Shown here in pieces: positions 1 through 8,500 of a DNA stretch of 64,000 bases. Position 1 is the stretch's first letter. Each line of letters starts with the position of its first letter. The translations under genes were made by a program, and so were the position numbers. Below the pieces are notes generated by a model. That model worked only from the letters and a program-made list of their open reading frames with translations, had not been told where the DNA came from and ran no database searches. The stretch comes from Amphibiibacter pelophylacis (GTDB lineage: Bacteria > Pseudomonadota > Gammaproteobacteria > Burkholderiales > Burkholderiaceae_C): NCBI RefSeq assembly GCF_037688875.1, contig NZ_JAWDIE010000014.1:1-64000 (forward strand), given 5' to 3'.

Positions 1-107
1 TGGGGGGGCTCTTCACGGGCGGGATTATCCGTCACAATGCCGACCTGACCCGATCTGCACGGCGGCCCTGCGACACCCTGCGCCCCCGCCTCCAAGGAGT
101 TTCCCGC

Positions 108-1472
108 ATGATGAACAAGGTGCTGGACGAGCATTTTGTCCCCTGGTTCCGCGCCGTGGCGCCTTACATCCACGCCTATCACGGCCAGACTTTTGTCGTG
201 GGCATCGTCGGCGAGCTGATCGCTGCCGGGCGCCTGACGGCCTTTGTGCAGGACCTGGCCATCCTGCACGCGATGGGGATCAAGATCGTGCTGGTGCACG
301 GCTTTCGCCCGCAGGTCAACGAGCAGCTGGCCGCCAAGGGCCACCCGGCGGTCTTCAGCCAGGGGCGGCGCGTCACCGACCCCATCGCGCTGGATTGCGC
401 GCAGGAAGCGGCCGGACAGCTGCGCTTCGAGATCGAAGCCGCCTTCTCGCAGGGCCTGCCCAACACGCCGATGGCCAACAGCACGGTGCGCATCATTTCG
501 GGCAACTTTGTGACGGCGCGGCCCTACGGCATCATCGACGGCGTCAACTTCATGCACAGCGGCGCGGTGCGCAAGGTGGACAGCGCGTCCATCCGCGCCA
601 TCATCGACGGCGGCGCCATGGTGCTGCTCTCGCCCTTTGGCTTTTCGCCCACCGGCGAGGCTTTCAATCTGGTCATGGAAGAGCTGGCCACACAGGTGGC
701 GATCGGGCTCAAGGCGGACAAGCTGCTGTTCATGACCGAGATCGACGGCATCCACGAATCGCCGCTGGACCCTGACAGCCCCATCGACACCGAACTCACC
801 GTCGCCGATGCCGAGCGCCTGCTGGCCCGTCTGCCGCGCCCCGAGCAGCCCACCGATTTAAGCTTCTACCTCACCCACTGCGTGCAGGCCTGCCGCGCGG
901 GGGTCGAGCGCTCGCACATCCTGCCGTTTGCCTTCGATGGCGCGCTGCTCAAGGAAGTTTTCACGCACGACGGCATCGGCACCATGATCGTGGACGAGAA
1001 GCTGGAAAGCCTGCGCGAAGCCAGTTCGGACGACGTGGGCGGCATCCTGAAAATCATCGAACCGCTGGAGCAGCGTGGGGCGCTGGTCAAGCGCGACCGC
1101 GCTGATATTGAACGCGACATCGCGCTCTACACCGTGATCGAGCACGACGGCATTATTTTCGGCTGCGCGGCACTCTACCCCTATCCCGAGGCGCGCACGG
1201 GCGAAATGGCGGCGCTCACGGTTGCCGACCACGTCCAGGGCCAGGGCGATGGCGAGCGCATCCTGCGCCGCATCGAGCAGCGCGCCCGCGCGCAGGGGCT
1301 GGAAAGTATTTTCGTGCTGACCACGCAGACCATGCACTGGTTCATCAAACGCGGTTTCCAGCTGGTCGATCCCGAATGGTTGCCCGAGGCGCGCAAGCGC
1401 AAATACAACCGCGAACGCCGCTCGCAGGTGCTGGTCAAGCGCCTGGGCAGCCCCGGCGAAGCCTGGCGCTGA
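108..1472 (+). CDS. argA: Amino-acid N-acetyltransferase (N-acetylglutamate synthase)
   Basis: Catalyses the first step of arginine synthesis, acetyl-CoA plus glutamate to N-acetylglutamate, in the cytoplasm. The 454-residue product has the two-domain ArgA layout: an amino-acid-kinase-like domain over about residues 25-270 (LVHGFRPQVNEQ near residue 63) and a C-terminal GNAT acetyltransferase domain from about residue 305, with the acetyl-CoA loop QGQGDGERIL near residue 376. The start is chosen because AAGGAG lies 8 bases upstream; a second ATG follows directly. It is monocistronic, since a promoter for rpsF begins at its 3' end. Arginine feedback through the kinase-like domain is known for the family and not visible here. 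Confidence 0.95.
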   Translation: MMNKVLDEHFVPWFRAVAPYIHAYHGQTFVVGIVGELIAAGRLTAFVQDLAILHAMGIKIVLVHGFRPQVNEQLAAKGHPAVFSQGRRVTDPIALDCAQEAAGQLRFEIEAAFSQGLPNTPMANSTVRIISGNFVTARPYGIIDGVNFMHSGAVRKVDSASIRAIIDGGAMVLLSPFGFSPTGEAFNLVMEELATQVAIGLKADKLLFMTEIDGIHESPLDPDSPIDTELTVADAERLLARLPRPEQPTDLSFYLTHCVQACRAGVERSHILPFAFDGALLKEVFTHDGIGTMIVDEKLESLREASSDDVGGILKIIEPLEQRGALVKRDRADIERDIALYTVIEHDGIIFGCAALYPYPEARTGEMAALTVADHVQGQGDGERILRRIEQRARAQGLESIFVLTTQTMHWFIKRGFQLVDPEWLPEARKRKYNRERRSQVLVKRLGSPGEAWR

Positions 1473-1492
1473 GCGCCGCCCCGTGCTAGAAT
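1464..1492 (+). promoter_or_regulatory. Extended -10 promoter of the rpsF operon
   Basis: TAGAAT at 1487-1492 is preceded by TGC, giving an extended -10 (TGnTAGAAT). The -35 position at 1464-1469 (TGGCGC) is poor, as is usual when an extended -10 is present. It sits 75 bases before the rpsF start and overlaps the end of argA. Motif inference only. Confidence 0.55.
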
Positions 1493-1566
1493 CTTCGATT
1501 GCCCTTGCCAGCCCGCGTCCGACGCCGCAGGCTGGTTTCCTGTTGTGGAATCCATAAGGAGTCTAT

Positions 1567-1920
1567 ATGCGTCATTACGAAATCGTGCTGCTGATCCACC
1601 CGGATCAAAGCGAACAGGTTCCGGCCATGCTGGAACGCTATAAAAACCTGGTGACTGGCGGCGGTGGCGTGGTCCACCGTGTCGAAGACTGGGGTCGTCG
1701 CCAGCTGGCCTACCAGATCCAGAAACTCGGCAAGGCGCATTACTTGTGCCTGAACATCGAGTGCTCGAACGACACACTGACCGAGCTGGAAACCGGCTTC
1801 CGCTTCAACGACGCCGTGCTGCGCCACATGACCATCGTCAAGACCAAGGCCGAAACTGGCCCGTCCGTGATGATGAAGACGGTGGACCGCGAAGAGCGCA
1901 AGGCGCCCGAAGCGAGCTGA
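1567..1920 (+). CDS. rpsF: 30S ribosomal protein S6
   Basis: Component of the small ribosomal subunit that binds 16S rRNA together with S18. The 117-residue product opens MRHYEIVLLIHPDQSEQVP, the typical S6 start, and carries the conserved block RRQLAYQIQKLGKAHY near residues 42-57. AAGGAG is placed 5 bases before the ATG. It is the first gene of the classic rpsF-priB-rpsR-rplI operon, whose products function in translation and in replication restart. Confidence 0.98.
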   Translation: MRHYEIVLLIHPDQSEQVPAMLERYKNLVTGGGGVVHRVEDWGRRQLAYQIQKLGKAHYLCLNIECSNDTLTELETGFRFNDAVLRHMTIVKTKAETGPSVMMKTVDREERKAPEAS

Positions 1921-1933
1921 TTTCCGCCGGAGC

Positions 1934-2248
1934 GTGACCAACCAGACCTGCCTGCGCGCAAGGCTTTTTTCCCGGCAGCTGCGGCGTTACACGCCGGCCG
2001 GAGAGCCCTCCGTCAGACTGGGCCTGACCTACGAAGGACAGGTGGTTGAAAACGGTCTGCCCCGCACCGTGAAGCTCGACATCCAGGCCCTCGCGCTGGG
2101 CGACCTGCTGGTCACCCGCATCGAAAGCCTGGCTCTGGACAGCGAACTGACCGCGACGGGTTTCCTGTCCAACGGTCTTCGCGGCAAAGGCATCGTCCTG
2201 AGGCTGACAGCCGTCGAGGCGCATCCCCAGACCGACACGCTCACTTGA
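1934..2248 (+). CDS. priB: Primosomal replication protein N (PriB)
   Basis: A small OB-fold single-stranded-DNA-binding protein that works with PriA to reload the replisome at stalled forks. The 104 residues show the PriB pattern LRRYTPAGEPSVRLGLTYEG near residues 16-35. The start is a GTG 13 bases after the rpsF stop; no better start exists, and the Shine-Dalgarno match (GGAG, very close) is poor, so translation is probably coupled to rpsF. Its position between the genes for S6 and S18 is conserved in Proteobacteria and supports the call more strongly than the weakly conserved sequence. Confidence 0.88.
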   Translation: MTNQTCLRARLFSRQLRRYTPAGEPSVRLGLTYEGQVVENGLPRTVKLDIQALALGDLLVTRIESLALDSELTATGFLSNGLRGKGIVLRLTAVEAHPQTDTLT

Positions 2249-2288
2249 TGTTTTTTACCAACACCGATACACGATCAAGAGGTTCAAC

Positions 2289-2579
2289 ATGGCACCCCCC
2301 AAAGGCAAAGGCCGTTTTGGCAAGGACAAGAAACCCAAGCGCAACCAGCAGTCCCTGCTGTTCCGCCGCAAGCGCTTCTGCCGCTTCACGGTGGCTGGCG
2401 TCGAAGAAATCGACTACAAGGACGTGGACACGCTGCGTGACTTCATCGCCGAAAACGGCAAGATCACGCCGGCGCGCCTCACGGGCACCAGCGCCTACTA
2501 CCAGCGTCAGCTGACCACGGCCATCAAGCGCGCCCGCGTGCTGGCCCTGCTGCCGTACACCGACCAGCACAAAGTCTAA
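2289..2579 (+). CDS. rpsR: 30S ribosomal protein S18
   Basis: Small-subunit ribosomal protein that forms a heterodimer with S6 on the platform. The 96-residue product has a basic N-terminal extension (PPKGKGRFGKDKKPKRN) typical of Burkholderiales, which makes it longer than the 75-residue E. coli protein, followed by the S18 core with RRKRFCRFTVAG and the terminal block TTAIKRARVLALLPYT. AAGAGG lies 6 bases upstream of the ATG. Third gene of the rpsF operon. Confidence 0.97.
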   Translation: MAPPKGKGRFGKDKKPKRNQQSLLFRRKRFCRFTVAGVEEIDYKDVDTLRDFIAENGKITPARLTGTSAYYQRQLTTAIKRARVLALLPYTDQHKV

Positions 2580-2590
2580 GGAGATCGGTC

Positions 2591-3043
2591 ATGCAAGTCA
2601 TTTTGTTGGACAAGGTCGCCAAGCTGGGCAACCTCGGCGATGTGGTCCGGGTCAAAGACGGTTACGCCCGTAACTTCCTGATCCCCACCAAGCGTGCCCG
2701 CCGCGCTACCGAAACCGCTCTCAAAGAGTTCGAAGCCCGTCGTGCCGAGCTGGAAAAAGCCGCCGCTGAAAAGCTGGCTGCCGCCCAGGCGCTGGGCCAG
2801 AAGCTGTCGGGCCAGACCGTGCGCATCACGCAAAAAGCCGGTGTTGACGGTCGCCTGTTCGGCTCCGTCACCAATGCCGACATCGCCGACGCCCTGGTCA
2901 AGATGGGCTGCGAGGTGCTGAAGTCGCAGGTCCGCCTGCCCAACGGCCCCTTCAAGACCGTCAGCGAACACACGATCGAGGTGGCTCCCCACCCCGACGT
3001 CGTGGTCGAAGTGACCGTCGAGATCCACGGCGAACACGTCTGA
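2591..3043 (+). CDS. rplI: 50S ribosomal protein L9
   Basis: Large-subunit protein that binds 23S rRNA near the L1 stalk and helps maintain reading frame. The 150 residues start MQVILLDKVAKLGNLGDVV, the L9 signature, followed by the N-terminal domain ending near GYARNFLIP, a long central helix of Glu/Ala/Lys, and a C-terminal domain (VRLPNGPFKTVSEHTIEV). AAGGAG precedes the ATG, 11 bases after the rpsR stop. Last gene of its operon, followed by a strong terminator. Confidence 0.98.
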   Translation: MQVILLDKVAKLGNLGDVVRVKDGYARNFLIPTKRARRATETALKEFEARRAELEKAAAEKLAAAQALGQKLSGQTVRITQKAGVDGRLFGSVTNADIADALVKMGCEVLKSQVRLPNGPFKTVSEHTIEVAPHPDVVVEVTVEIHGEHV

Positions 3044-3062
3044 TCCCTGCATCAGCACGAAC

Positions 3063-3097
3063 AAAAAGCCGACCCGGGAGACCGGGTCGGCTTTTTT
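3063..3097 (+). terminator. Rho-independent terminator of the rpsF-priB-rpsR-rplI operon
   Basis: A 10-bp perfect GC-rich stem (GCCGACCCGG with CCGGGTCGGC, loop GAGA) is flanked by five A on the left and six T on the right. It begins 20 bases after the rplI stop. The A flank would also let it act on the other strand. Confidence 0.92.
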
Positions 3098-3121
3098 GGT
3101 TCTGTCTCGAACTGTCTTCTT

Positions 3122-3561
3122 TCAGTGCGAAGGTGGCAGCCAGCCATCGCTCAGTGCTTCGTTCGGATTCCAGGGGCATGACTCGGGCAGCGAGGTGATT
3201 CCGGTCTCCCGTACGACAAACGCCAGGGCATCCAGCCAGAAGCGCCGGATAAACTGCGGATCAGACAGCAGGGGGCGAAGGCTGGGGGCATCCGAAAGGT
3301 GGTCTTTGATGGCTTCACGCTGAAGGCGAATCGTCAAAGCCCAGCCGATGGAGTCCCGCCGCTCGGGCTGAACCTGCCACTTGAGCAGTGGCCCAGCAGA
3401 ACGGCCATGCGGCTGACCAGCTCGCGTTTTTCACTGTTGCCCACATCAAGAATCTCCTCGGCGAGGTTGTCGAGATCAAGCTCCTCCAGCCGGCCTGCGC
3501 GGATCAGGGCGGCCTGCTCGTTGGCCCACGCAACAATGTCGGTGTCGTAAGTGGAAGGCAT
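3122..3561 (-). pseudogene. DUF29 family protein, reading frame broken by a one-base deletion
   Basis: Two reading frames on the minus strand together give one DUF29 protein of about 146 residues. The first, starting MPSTYDTDIVAWANEQAALI behind a GGAGAAG site, carries the conserved ELDLDNLAEEI and runs well until LLGH (near residue 58). It then leaves the family pattern, while another frame continues with LLKWQVQPERR, LQREAIKDHLSD, PSLRPLL and SCPWNP, as expected. Adding one base between 3387 and 3388 (CAC-TG to CAC-CTG in the coding sense) restores a single frame. DUF29 has no assigned function. Either a real pseudogene or an assembly error. It lies just downstream of tRNA-Ser and its terminator. 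Confidence 0.8.
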
Positions 3562-3593
3562 GGTCTTCTCCTGAATCGATGAAAAGACGATAC

Positions 3594-3629
3594 AAAAAAA
3601 CCGCCTGAACAGAGTCTGCTCAGACGGTT
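3594..3629 (-). terminator. Terminator downstream of tRNA-Ser
   Basis: On the minus strand a stem of about 14 bp (arms 3615-3629 and 3599-3613, with two G-U pairs) is followed by seven T. It lies just beyond the 3' end of the tRNA-Ser gene and separates it from the DUF29 gene. Confidence 0.8.
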
Positions 3630-3644
3630 TTGAGTGGGGTTTGC

Positions 3645-3737
3645 TGGCGGAGTCGGAGGGATTCGAACCCTCGATGCAGCTCATCACCGCATACTCCCTT
3701 AGCAGGGGAGCACCTTCGGCCTCTCGGTCACGACTCC
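3645..3737 (-). tRNA. tRNA-Ser (anticodon GCU)
   Basis: A 93-nt class II tRNA. The acceptor arms GGAGTCG and CGACTCC pair perfectly, the CCA end is encoded, and the T-arm GAGGGTTCGAATCCCTC is canonical. The anticodon stem-loop CTCCC-CTGCTAA-GGGAG places GCT at positions 34-36, reading AGC/AGU serine codons. A long variable arm follows, as required for serine tRNAs. Confidence 0.97.
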
Positions 3738-3764
3738 AGCAAGACAAAAATTATAGCCGAAAAA

Positions 3765-5054
3765 TCAGGCGCCGGTGCTTTCATCCTGCGGTTGCGTGTC
3801 CAGGCCAAAGCTGCGGTGCAGGGCGCGCACAGCCAGCTCCAGATACTTCTCGTCGATGACCACGCTGGTGCGGATCTCGCTGGTGGAAATCATCTGGATG
3901 TTGATGCCTTCCTCGCTCAGGCAGCGGAACATCTGGCTGGCGACGCCCACGTGGCTGCGCATGCCAATGCCGACGATGGAGACCTTGCAGATCTTGTTGT
4001 CGCCCACGACGGTGCTGGCGCCGGTGGTTTTCAGCACGTCGCCCTTGAGCAGATCGATGGCGCGCTGGTAATCGGCGCGCGGCACGGTGAAGGAAAAGTC
4101 GGTGCGGCCGTCCTGCGCGATGTTCTGGATGATGATGTCCACATCGATGTTGGCATCGGCCACGGCGCCCAGAATCTGGTAGGCCACGCCCGGGGTGTCG
4201 GGCACGCGGGTGACGGTGATCTTGGCCTCGTCCCGGTTGAACGCGATGCCTGAAACGACGGCTTTTTCCATGTTTTCGTCCTCTTCAAATGAGATGAGCG
4301 TGCCCGAGCGCGCCTCGGTGGCCAGATCGATGTCCCAGGGAGTGAAGCTGGACAGCACGCGCAGCGGCACGCGGTACTTGCCCGCGAACTCCACGCTGCG
4401 GATCTGCAGCACCTTGGAGCCCAGCGAGGCCATTTCCAGCATTTCCTCGAAGCTGATGGTGTTCATGCGCCGCGCCTGCGGCACGATGCGCGGGTCGGTG
4501 GTGTAGACGCCGTCCACGTCGGTGTAGATCAGGCATTCGTCGGCCTTGATCGCCGCCGCCACGGCCACCGCCGAGGTGTCCGAGCCACCCCGGCCCAGCG
4601 TGGTCACGTTGCCCTCCGGGTCCACGCCCTGGAAGCCGGTGATGATGACCACCTTGCCCGCCGCCAGTTCAGCGCGGATGCGGCTGTCGTCGATGGCGTC
4701 CACGCGCGCCTTGGTGTAGGCGCTGTCGGTGTGGATGGCGACCTGCCAGCCCGCGAAACTGATGGCGGGAACGCCCTGGGCCTGCAGCGCCAGCGCCAGA
4801 AGGCCCACTGACACCTGCTCGCCGGTGGCGGCGATGGCATCGAGTTCGCGCCGGTACTCGGGCGAATGGGTGTCGCTGGCGTTGATCTCCCGCGCCAGAC
4901 CCAGCAGCCGGTTGGTTTCGCCGCTCATGGCCGAGGGCACCACCACCAGCTGGTGGCCCGCCCTGACCCATTTGGCGACGCGTTTGGCGACAGCCGTGAT
5001 GCGCTCGACCGAGCCCATCGACGTGCCGCCGTATTTGTGTACGATCAGTGCCAT
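3765..5054 (-). CDS. lysC: Aspartate kinase
   Basis: Phosphorylates aspartate in the first step of lysine, threonine, methionine and diaminopimelate synthesis. The 429-residue product has the kinase motif KYGGTSMGS at residues 7-15 and TTLGRGGSDTSAVA near residue 160, then two C-terminal ACT domains (from about 265 and 345) that in this family bind lysine and/or threonine as feedback inhibitors. I chose the ATG giving MALIVHKYGG, which matches the family start. An upstream in-frame ATG at 5090 adds twelve residues and has AGAAGG just before it, so the longer form cannot be excluded. Its product feeds asd, which lies in the leu operon at 10.6 kb. Confidence 0.96.
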   Translation of the reverse strand: MALIVHKYGGTSMGSVERITAVAKRVAKWVRAGHQLVVVPSAMSGETNRLLGLAREINASDTHSPEYRRELDAIAATGEQVSVGLLALALQAQGVPAISFAGWQVAIHTDSAYTKARVDAIDDSRIRAELAAGKVVIITGFQGVDPEGNVTTLGRGGSDTSAVAVAAAIKADECLIYTDVDGVYTTDPRIVPQARRMNTISFEEMLEMASLGSKVLQIRSVEFAGKYRVPLRVLSSFTPWDIDLATEARSGTLISFEEDENMEKAVVSGIAFNRDEAKITVTRVPDTPGVAYQILGAVADANIDVDIIIQNIAQDGRTDFSFTVPRADYQRAIDLLKGDVLKTTGASTVVGDNKICKVSIVGIGMRSHVGVASQMFRCLSEEGINIQMISTSEIRTSVVIDEKYLELAVRALHRSFGLDTQPQDESTGA

Positions 5055-5113
5055 GGTGTGTTTCCGGAAAATATCGCGCAGGGCCCTCATGGGCCTTCTG
5101 CATGTCGGGCGCC

Positions 5114-5119
5114 ATTCTA
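5114..5119 (-). promoter_or_regulatory. -10 element upstream of lysC
   Basis: TAGAAT on the minus strand (TTTAGAATGG context), 60 bases before the chosen lysC start and about 24 before the alternative ATG. The -35 region is not convincing. It lies between the bpt stop and lysC, so lysC probably has its own promoter besides any read-through from aat-bpt. Confidence 0.5.
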
Positions 5120-5144
5120 AACGCTGCGGCGCCCGCTGCTGACG

Positions 5145-5978
5145 TCAGTCTGGCGCCACACCTTCAGGCGCGGGGGGCTGCCACTGCCCGCCCCGGTAGA
5201 TTTCGTGCGGTGCAAAGCGCGTTTTGTAGGCCATGCGCGTGCAGCCATCCACCCAGTAGCCCAGGTAGACATGGGCCAGACCCATCTCGCGCGCCTGCCC
5301 GATCTGCCACAGGATGGCCCAGGTGCCGTAGCTGGTGTGTTCCCGGGGCTCGTAAAAGGTGTAGACCGCCGAGAGCCCGTCGCTGACCAGATCGATGATG
5401 GACACCATGACCACAGGATCGTCGGGCGTGGCATCGCGCGACGGTGGTCCTTCGTGGAAGCTGACCAGCCAGGTCGGCACGGGGCTGCTGACCAGAAAAT
5501 CGCGGTAGACGCCGCTGCTGGCGGGCGCTTCGGGGCGGCCGTGCACGTCGGTGGCGTGGCGCGCCGACTGGTAGCGCTGGTAGAGCGCAAAGTGCTCCGG
5601 GTCAAAGTGCGGGCGGTGGATGCAGGCCAGCAGCCCGGTATGACGCCGCCAGGCGCGTTTTTGCGAGCGGTCGGGCACAAAGCGGGCTACTGGAAGGCGC
5701 AGCGACTGGCAGCTCTGGCACGACTCGCACTGCGGACGGTAGATGATGTTGCCGCTGCGCCGGAAGCCCGCCTGCACCAGTTCGTTGAAGTGCACCGGCC
5801 GCAGCTGCTGCGTCGAGCGCGCCGGGTGAATGACCAGCGAACGCGCCGTCTGCCCCGCCAGATAGCTGCACGCGTAGGGCGAGGTCAGGAAGTAATGCAG
5901 ATCGCCGTCCTGCGTCAGGGGCAGCGGCGGGCGCGGGAGGGCGGCGCCGGGCGGCGGTGTGTTGCGATCGCCGGTCAT
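5145..5978 (-). CDS. bpt: Aspartate/glutamate leucyltransferase (Bpt, arginyltransferase family)
   Basis: Transfers leucine from Leu-tRNA to proteins with N-terminal Asp or Glu, marking them for ClpS/ClpAP degradation. The 277-residue product has the family features: YACSYLAGQTAR near residue 35, the cysteine cluster CESCQSCQSLRLPV near residue 80, and the C-terminal block LGYWVDGCTRMAYKTRF. The name bpt is used because bacterial members of this Ate1-like family prefer leucine; arginyl transfer has not been excluded. The start ATG overlaps the aat stop by four bases (ATGA), so the two transferases of the N-end rule pathway are translationally coupled. Confidence 0.92.
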   Translation of the reverse strand: MTGDRNTPPPGAALPRPPLPLTQDGDLHYFLTSPYACSYLAGQTARSLVIHPARSTQQLRPVHFNELVQAGFRRSGNIIYRPQCESCQSCQSLRLPVARFVPDRSQKRAWRRHTGLLACIHRPHFDPEHFALYQRYQSARHATDVHGRPEAPASSGVYRDFLVSSPVPTWLVSFHEGPPSRDATPDDPVVMVSIIDLVSDGLSAVYTFYEPREHTSYGTWAILWQIGQAREMGLAHVYLGYWVDGCTRMAYKTRFAPHEIYRGGQWQPPAPEGVAPD

Positions 5979-6796
5979 GTCAGAGGTGTGGCGGGGTGCG
6001 CCAGGCCGTCCAGCAGATCGGCGGGCCAGACGGCATCCGGGCGCCAGACGTGAGCCGGGTGATCGGGATGCTCGCAGACCGCGGCAGGGGGCAGGGCGCG
6101 CAGCAGGGTGTCCAGCGGCACCTGGCGCGCGCCCAGCGATTCCAGGTGGGCGCTGTGCATCTGGCAGTCGATCATGGGGATACCAATGCGCTGGCACCAC
6201 GCGACCAGCGCCGCCAGAGCGATCTTGGACGCGTCGCTGCGCCAGCTGAACATCGATTCGCCGAAAAACACCGCGCCCAGGTTGACGCCATACAACCCGC
6301 CCGCCAGGACGCCATCGCACCAGACTTCCACACTGTGCGCCCTGCCCAGGCGGTGCCACTGGCCGTAGCTGCGGCGCAGTTCGGGCAGGATCCAGACGCC
6401 GCTGTCGCCCTTCTGACCGCGCCGGGGCGTGCTGGCGCAGGCGGCCATGACCGCATCGAAACAGCGGCTGGCGCTGATCGCCCAGCCGCTGGCGGGTGGA
6501 TATTCGCCGGACTGCATCACGCGCGTGGCCCGCAGGCGCTGGCGCAGCGAGCGCGTCACGCGCAGCGCCTGCACATCCAGCACCATGCGCGGGTCGGGGC
6601 ACCACCACAGCGGCAGCTCGCGCGCACCGTAGCAGGGGAAGGTGGCCTGGGCGTAAGCCTGTTCCAGGCGCGCCAGCGTCGGCGGCGGACCCACCGCTAC
6701 CAGACCGGGCGCCACCGAACCCGCGCCCAGCGCTCTGTGCGGGGCGGGCAGCGGGGCGTCATCCAGAATGAAGAGCAGTTCCGCAGGAATGGACAT
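5975..6796 (-). CDS. aat: Leucyl/phenylalanyl-tRNA-protein transferase
   Basis: Adds Leu or Phe from aminoacyl-tRNA to the N-terminal Arg or Lys of proteins, creating primary destabilising residues for ClpS. The 273-residue product contains FPCYGARELPLWWCPDPRMV near residue 50, SYGQWHRLGRAHSVEVW near 122, and VFFGESMFSW near 153, all characteristic. The start MSIPAELLFILDD is chosen from the family pattern; upstream in-frame codons belong to the divergent promoter region with leuC. It overlaps bpt by four bases, forming a complete N-degron tagging operon. Confidence 0.94.
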   Translation of the reverse strand: MSIPAELLFILDDAPLPAPHRALGAGSVAPGLVAVGPPPTLARLEQAYAQATFPCYGARELPLWWCPDPRMVLDVQALRVTRSLRQRLRATRVMQSGEYPPASGWAISASRCFDAVMAACASTPRRGQKGDSGVWILPELRRSYGQWHRLGRAHSVEVWCDGVLAGGLYGVNLGAVFFGESMFSWRSDASKIALAALVAWCQRIGIPMIDCQMHSAHLESLGARQVPLDTLLRALPPAAVCEHPDHPAHVWRPDAVWPADLLDGLAHPATPLT

Positions 6797-6975
6797 GCGC
6801 TGGGGGTGACCTCGGGCCAAGTGCGGCTGATTGGGACAAATCGGGGCAGGAAAAGAACACAAACTGATTGAGCCTGCCACGGGCTGCACAGGCCATCTTT
6901 TCTTCATTCGCAGTGTAATTCAGGCCCTGGACGGACGGGATCGCCCACACCCGGCAGACGGGTTGCCGCACGCTT

Positions 6976-6981
6976 TAGAAT
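6976..6981 (+). promoter_or_regulatory. -10 element upstream of leuC
   Basis: TAGAAT within GCTTTAGAATGG, 49 bases before the leuC ATG, in the 233-base divergent region between aat and leuC. The -35 is weak. No leader peptide or terminator is seen between it and leuC, unlike leuA at 51.7 kb. On the opposite strand, TACACT in the same region is a possible -10 for aat. Confidence 0.5.
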
Positions 6982-7029
6982 GGCAACCTTGCTGGCCCAT
7001 GAGCCGCCAGCGCTGCAAAGGATATCCGC

Positions 7030-8442
7030 ATGGTCGCGCGCACCCTCTATGACAAGATCTGGGACGAACATGTCGTCCACACCGAAGACGACGGCACGGC
7101 GGTGCTTTACATCGACCGCCACCTGCTGCACGAAGTCACCAGCCCGCAGGCCTTCGAGGGCCTGACGCTGGCTGGACGCCCCGTGTGGCGCCTGTCGGCC
7201 AACCTGGCGGTCAGCGACCACAATGTGCCGACCACGGCGCGCGACCAGGGCATCACTGATCCGGTGTCAAAGCTGCAGATCGACACCCTGGACGCCAACT
7301 GCGACCGCTTCGGCATCACCCAGTTCAAGATGAATGATCGCCGCCAGGGCATCGTTCATGTGATCGGCCCCGAGCAAGGCGCCACGCTGCCCGGCATGAC
7401 GGTGGTCTGCGGCGACAGCCACACCAGCACGCACGGGGCGTTTGGCGCGCTGGCACACGGCATCGGCACGTCCGAGGTCGAACACGTTCTGGCCACGCAG
7501 ACGCTGCTGGCCAAAAAAGCGAAGAACATGCTGGTGGAAGTCAACGGCACGCTGCCGCCGGGCTGCACCGCTAAGGACATCGTGCTGGCCGTGATCGGGC
7601 AGATCGGCACGGCGGGCGGCACGGGCTACACCATCGAATTTGCGGGCAGCGCCATCCGCGCCCTGAGCATGGAAGGCCGCATGACGGTCTGCAACATGGC
7701 CATCGAAGCGGGCGCGCGCGCCGGGCTGGTGGCTGTGGACGACACCACGATCCAGTACGTCCAGGGCCGTCCCTTCAGCCCGACCGGCCCGCTGCTGGAT
7801 CAGGCCATCGCCTACTGGCGCACCCTGCATTCCGATCCGGGCGCGCACTTTGACGCGCATGTGGTGCTGGACGCCAGCGCCCTGGTGCCGCAGGTGACCT
7901 GGGGCACTTCGCCCGAGATGGTCCTGCCGGTGACCGCGCTGGTGCCCGATCCCGACAAAGAGAAAGACGCCGTGCGCCGCGCCGCCATGGAGCGCGCGCT
8001 GGGCTATATGGCGCTGGAACCCGGCAAGGCCATCGCTGACATCCACATCGACAAGGTGTTCATCGGCTCGTGCACCAACAGCCGCATCGAGGACATGCGC
8101 GAAGCCGCCCGCGTGGTGCGCCATCTGGGCCGCCGCGTGGCGCCCAACGTGCGACTGGCGATGGTGGTGCCGGGGTCGGGCCTGGTCAAGGAACAGGCCG
8201 AGCGCGAAGGGCTGGACGTGATTTTCAAAGCCGCCGGTTTCGAGTGGCGCGACCCGGGCTGCAGCATGTGTCTGGCCATGAACGCCGACCGCCTGGAGCC
8301 GGGCGAGCGCTGCGCCTCGACCAGCAACCGCAATTTCGAAGGCCGCCAGGGCGCGGGCGGGCGCACCCACCTGGTCAGCCCGGCCATGGCCGCCGCCGCC
8401 GCCGTGCATGGGCACTTCGTTGATGTGCGTCAGTTTGTGTGA
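7030..8442 (+). CDS. leuC: 3-isopropylmalate dehydratase, large subunit
   Basis: Iron-sulfur aconitase-family subunit that, with LeuD, isomerises 2- to 3-isopropylmalate in leucine synthesis. The 470-residue product shows GDSHTSTHGAFGALAHGIG near residue 130 and the three cluster-ligating cysteines at 348 (GSCTNSR), 411 and 414 (DPGCSMC). AAAGGAT lies 8 bases before the ATG. It heads a long plus-strand run of biosynthesis genes. An entericidin-like gene separates it from leuD. Confidence 0.97.
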   Translation: MVARTLYDKIWDEHVVHTEDDGTAVLYIDRHLLHEVTSPQAFEGLTLAGRPVWRLSANLAVSDHNVPTTARDQGITDPVSKLQIDTLDANCDRFGITQFKMNDRRQGIVHVIGPEQGATLPGMTVVCGDSHTSTHGAFGALAHGIGTSEVEHVLATQTLLAKKAKNMLVEVNGTLPPGCTAKDIVLAVIGQIGTAGGTGYTIEFAGSAIRALSMEGRMTVCNMAIEAGARAGLVAVDDTTIQYVQGRPFSPTGPLLDQAIAYWRTLHSDPGAHFDAHVVLDASALVPQVTWGTSPEMVLPVTALVPDPDKEKDAVRRAAMERALGYMALEPGKAIADIHIDKVFIGSCTNSRIEDMREAARVVRHLGRRVAPNVRLAMVVPGSGLVKEQAEREGLDVIFKAAGFEWRDPGCSMCLAMNADRLEPGERCASTSNRNFEGRQGAGGRTHLVSPAMAAAAAVHGHFVDVRQFV

Positions 8443-8500
8443 CGTGTTTCCCGTGGCCTGACCGGGCCGTTTTCTGTCGTTAACCCCAAGGAGAAAGACC

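Noticed and set aside
858..1337. Long minus-strand open frames opposite argA and most other genes
   Set aside because: In DNA this GC-rich, antisense frames stay open by chance; their products are Arg/Ala/Gly-rich or histidine-rich without domains, and each lies opposite a recognised gene.
3645..3737. A genomic island integrated at tRNA-Ser
   Set aside because: No integrase, no duplicated tRNA 3' end and no composition shift were seen; the neighbouring DUF29 gene alone does not support an island.
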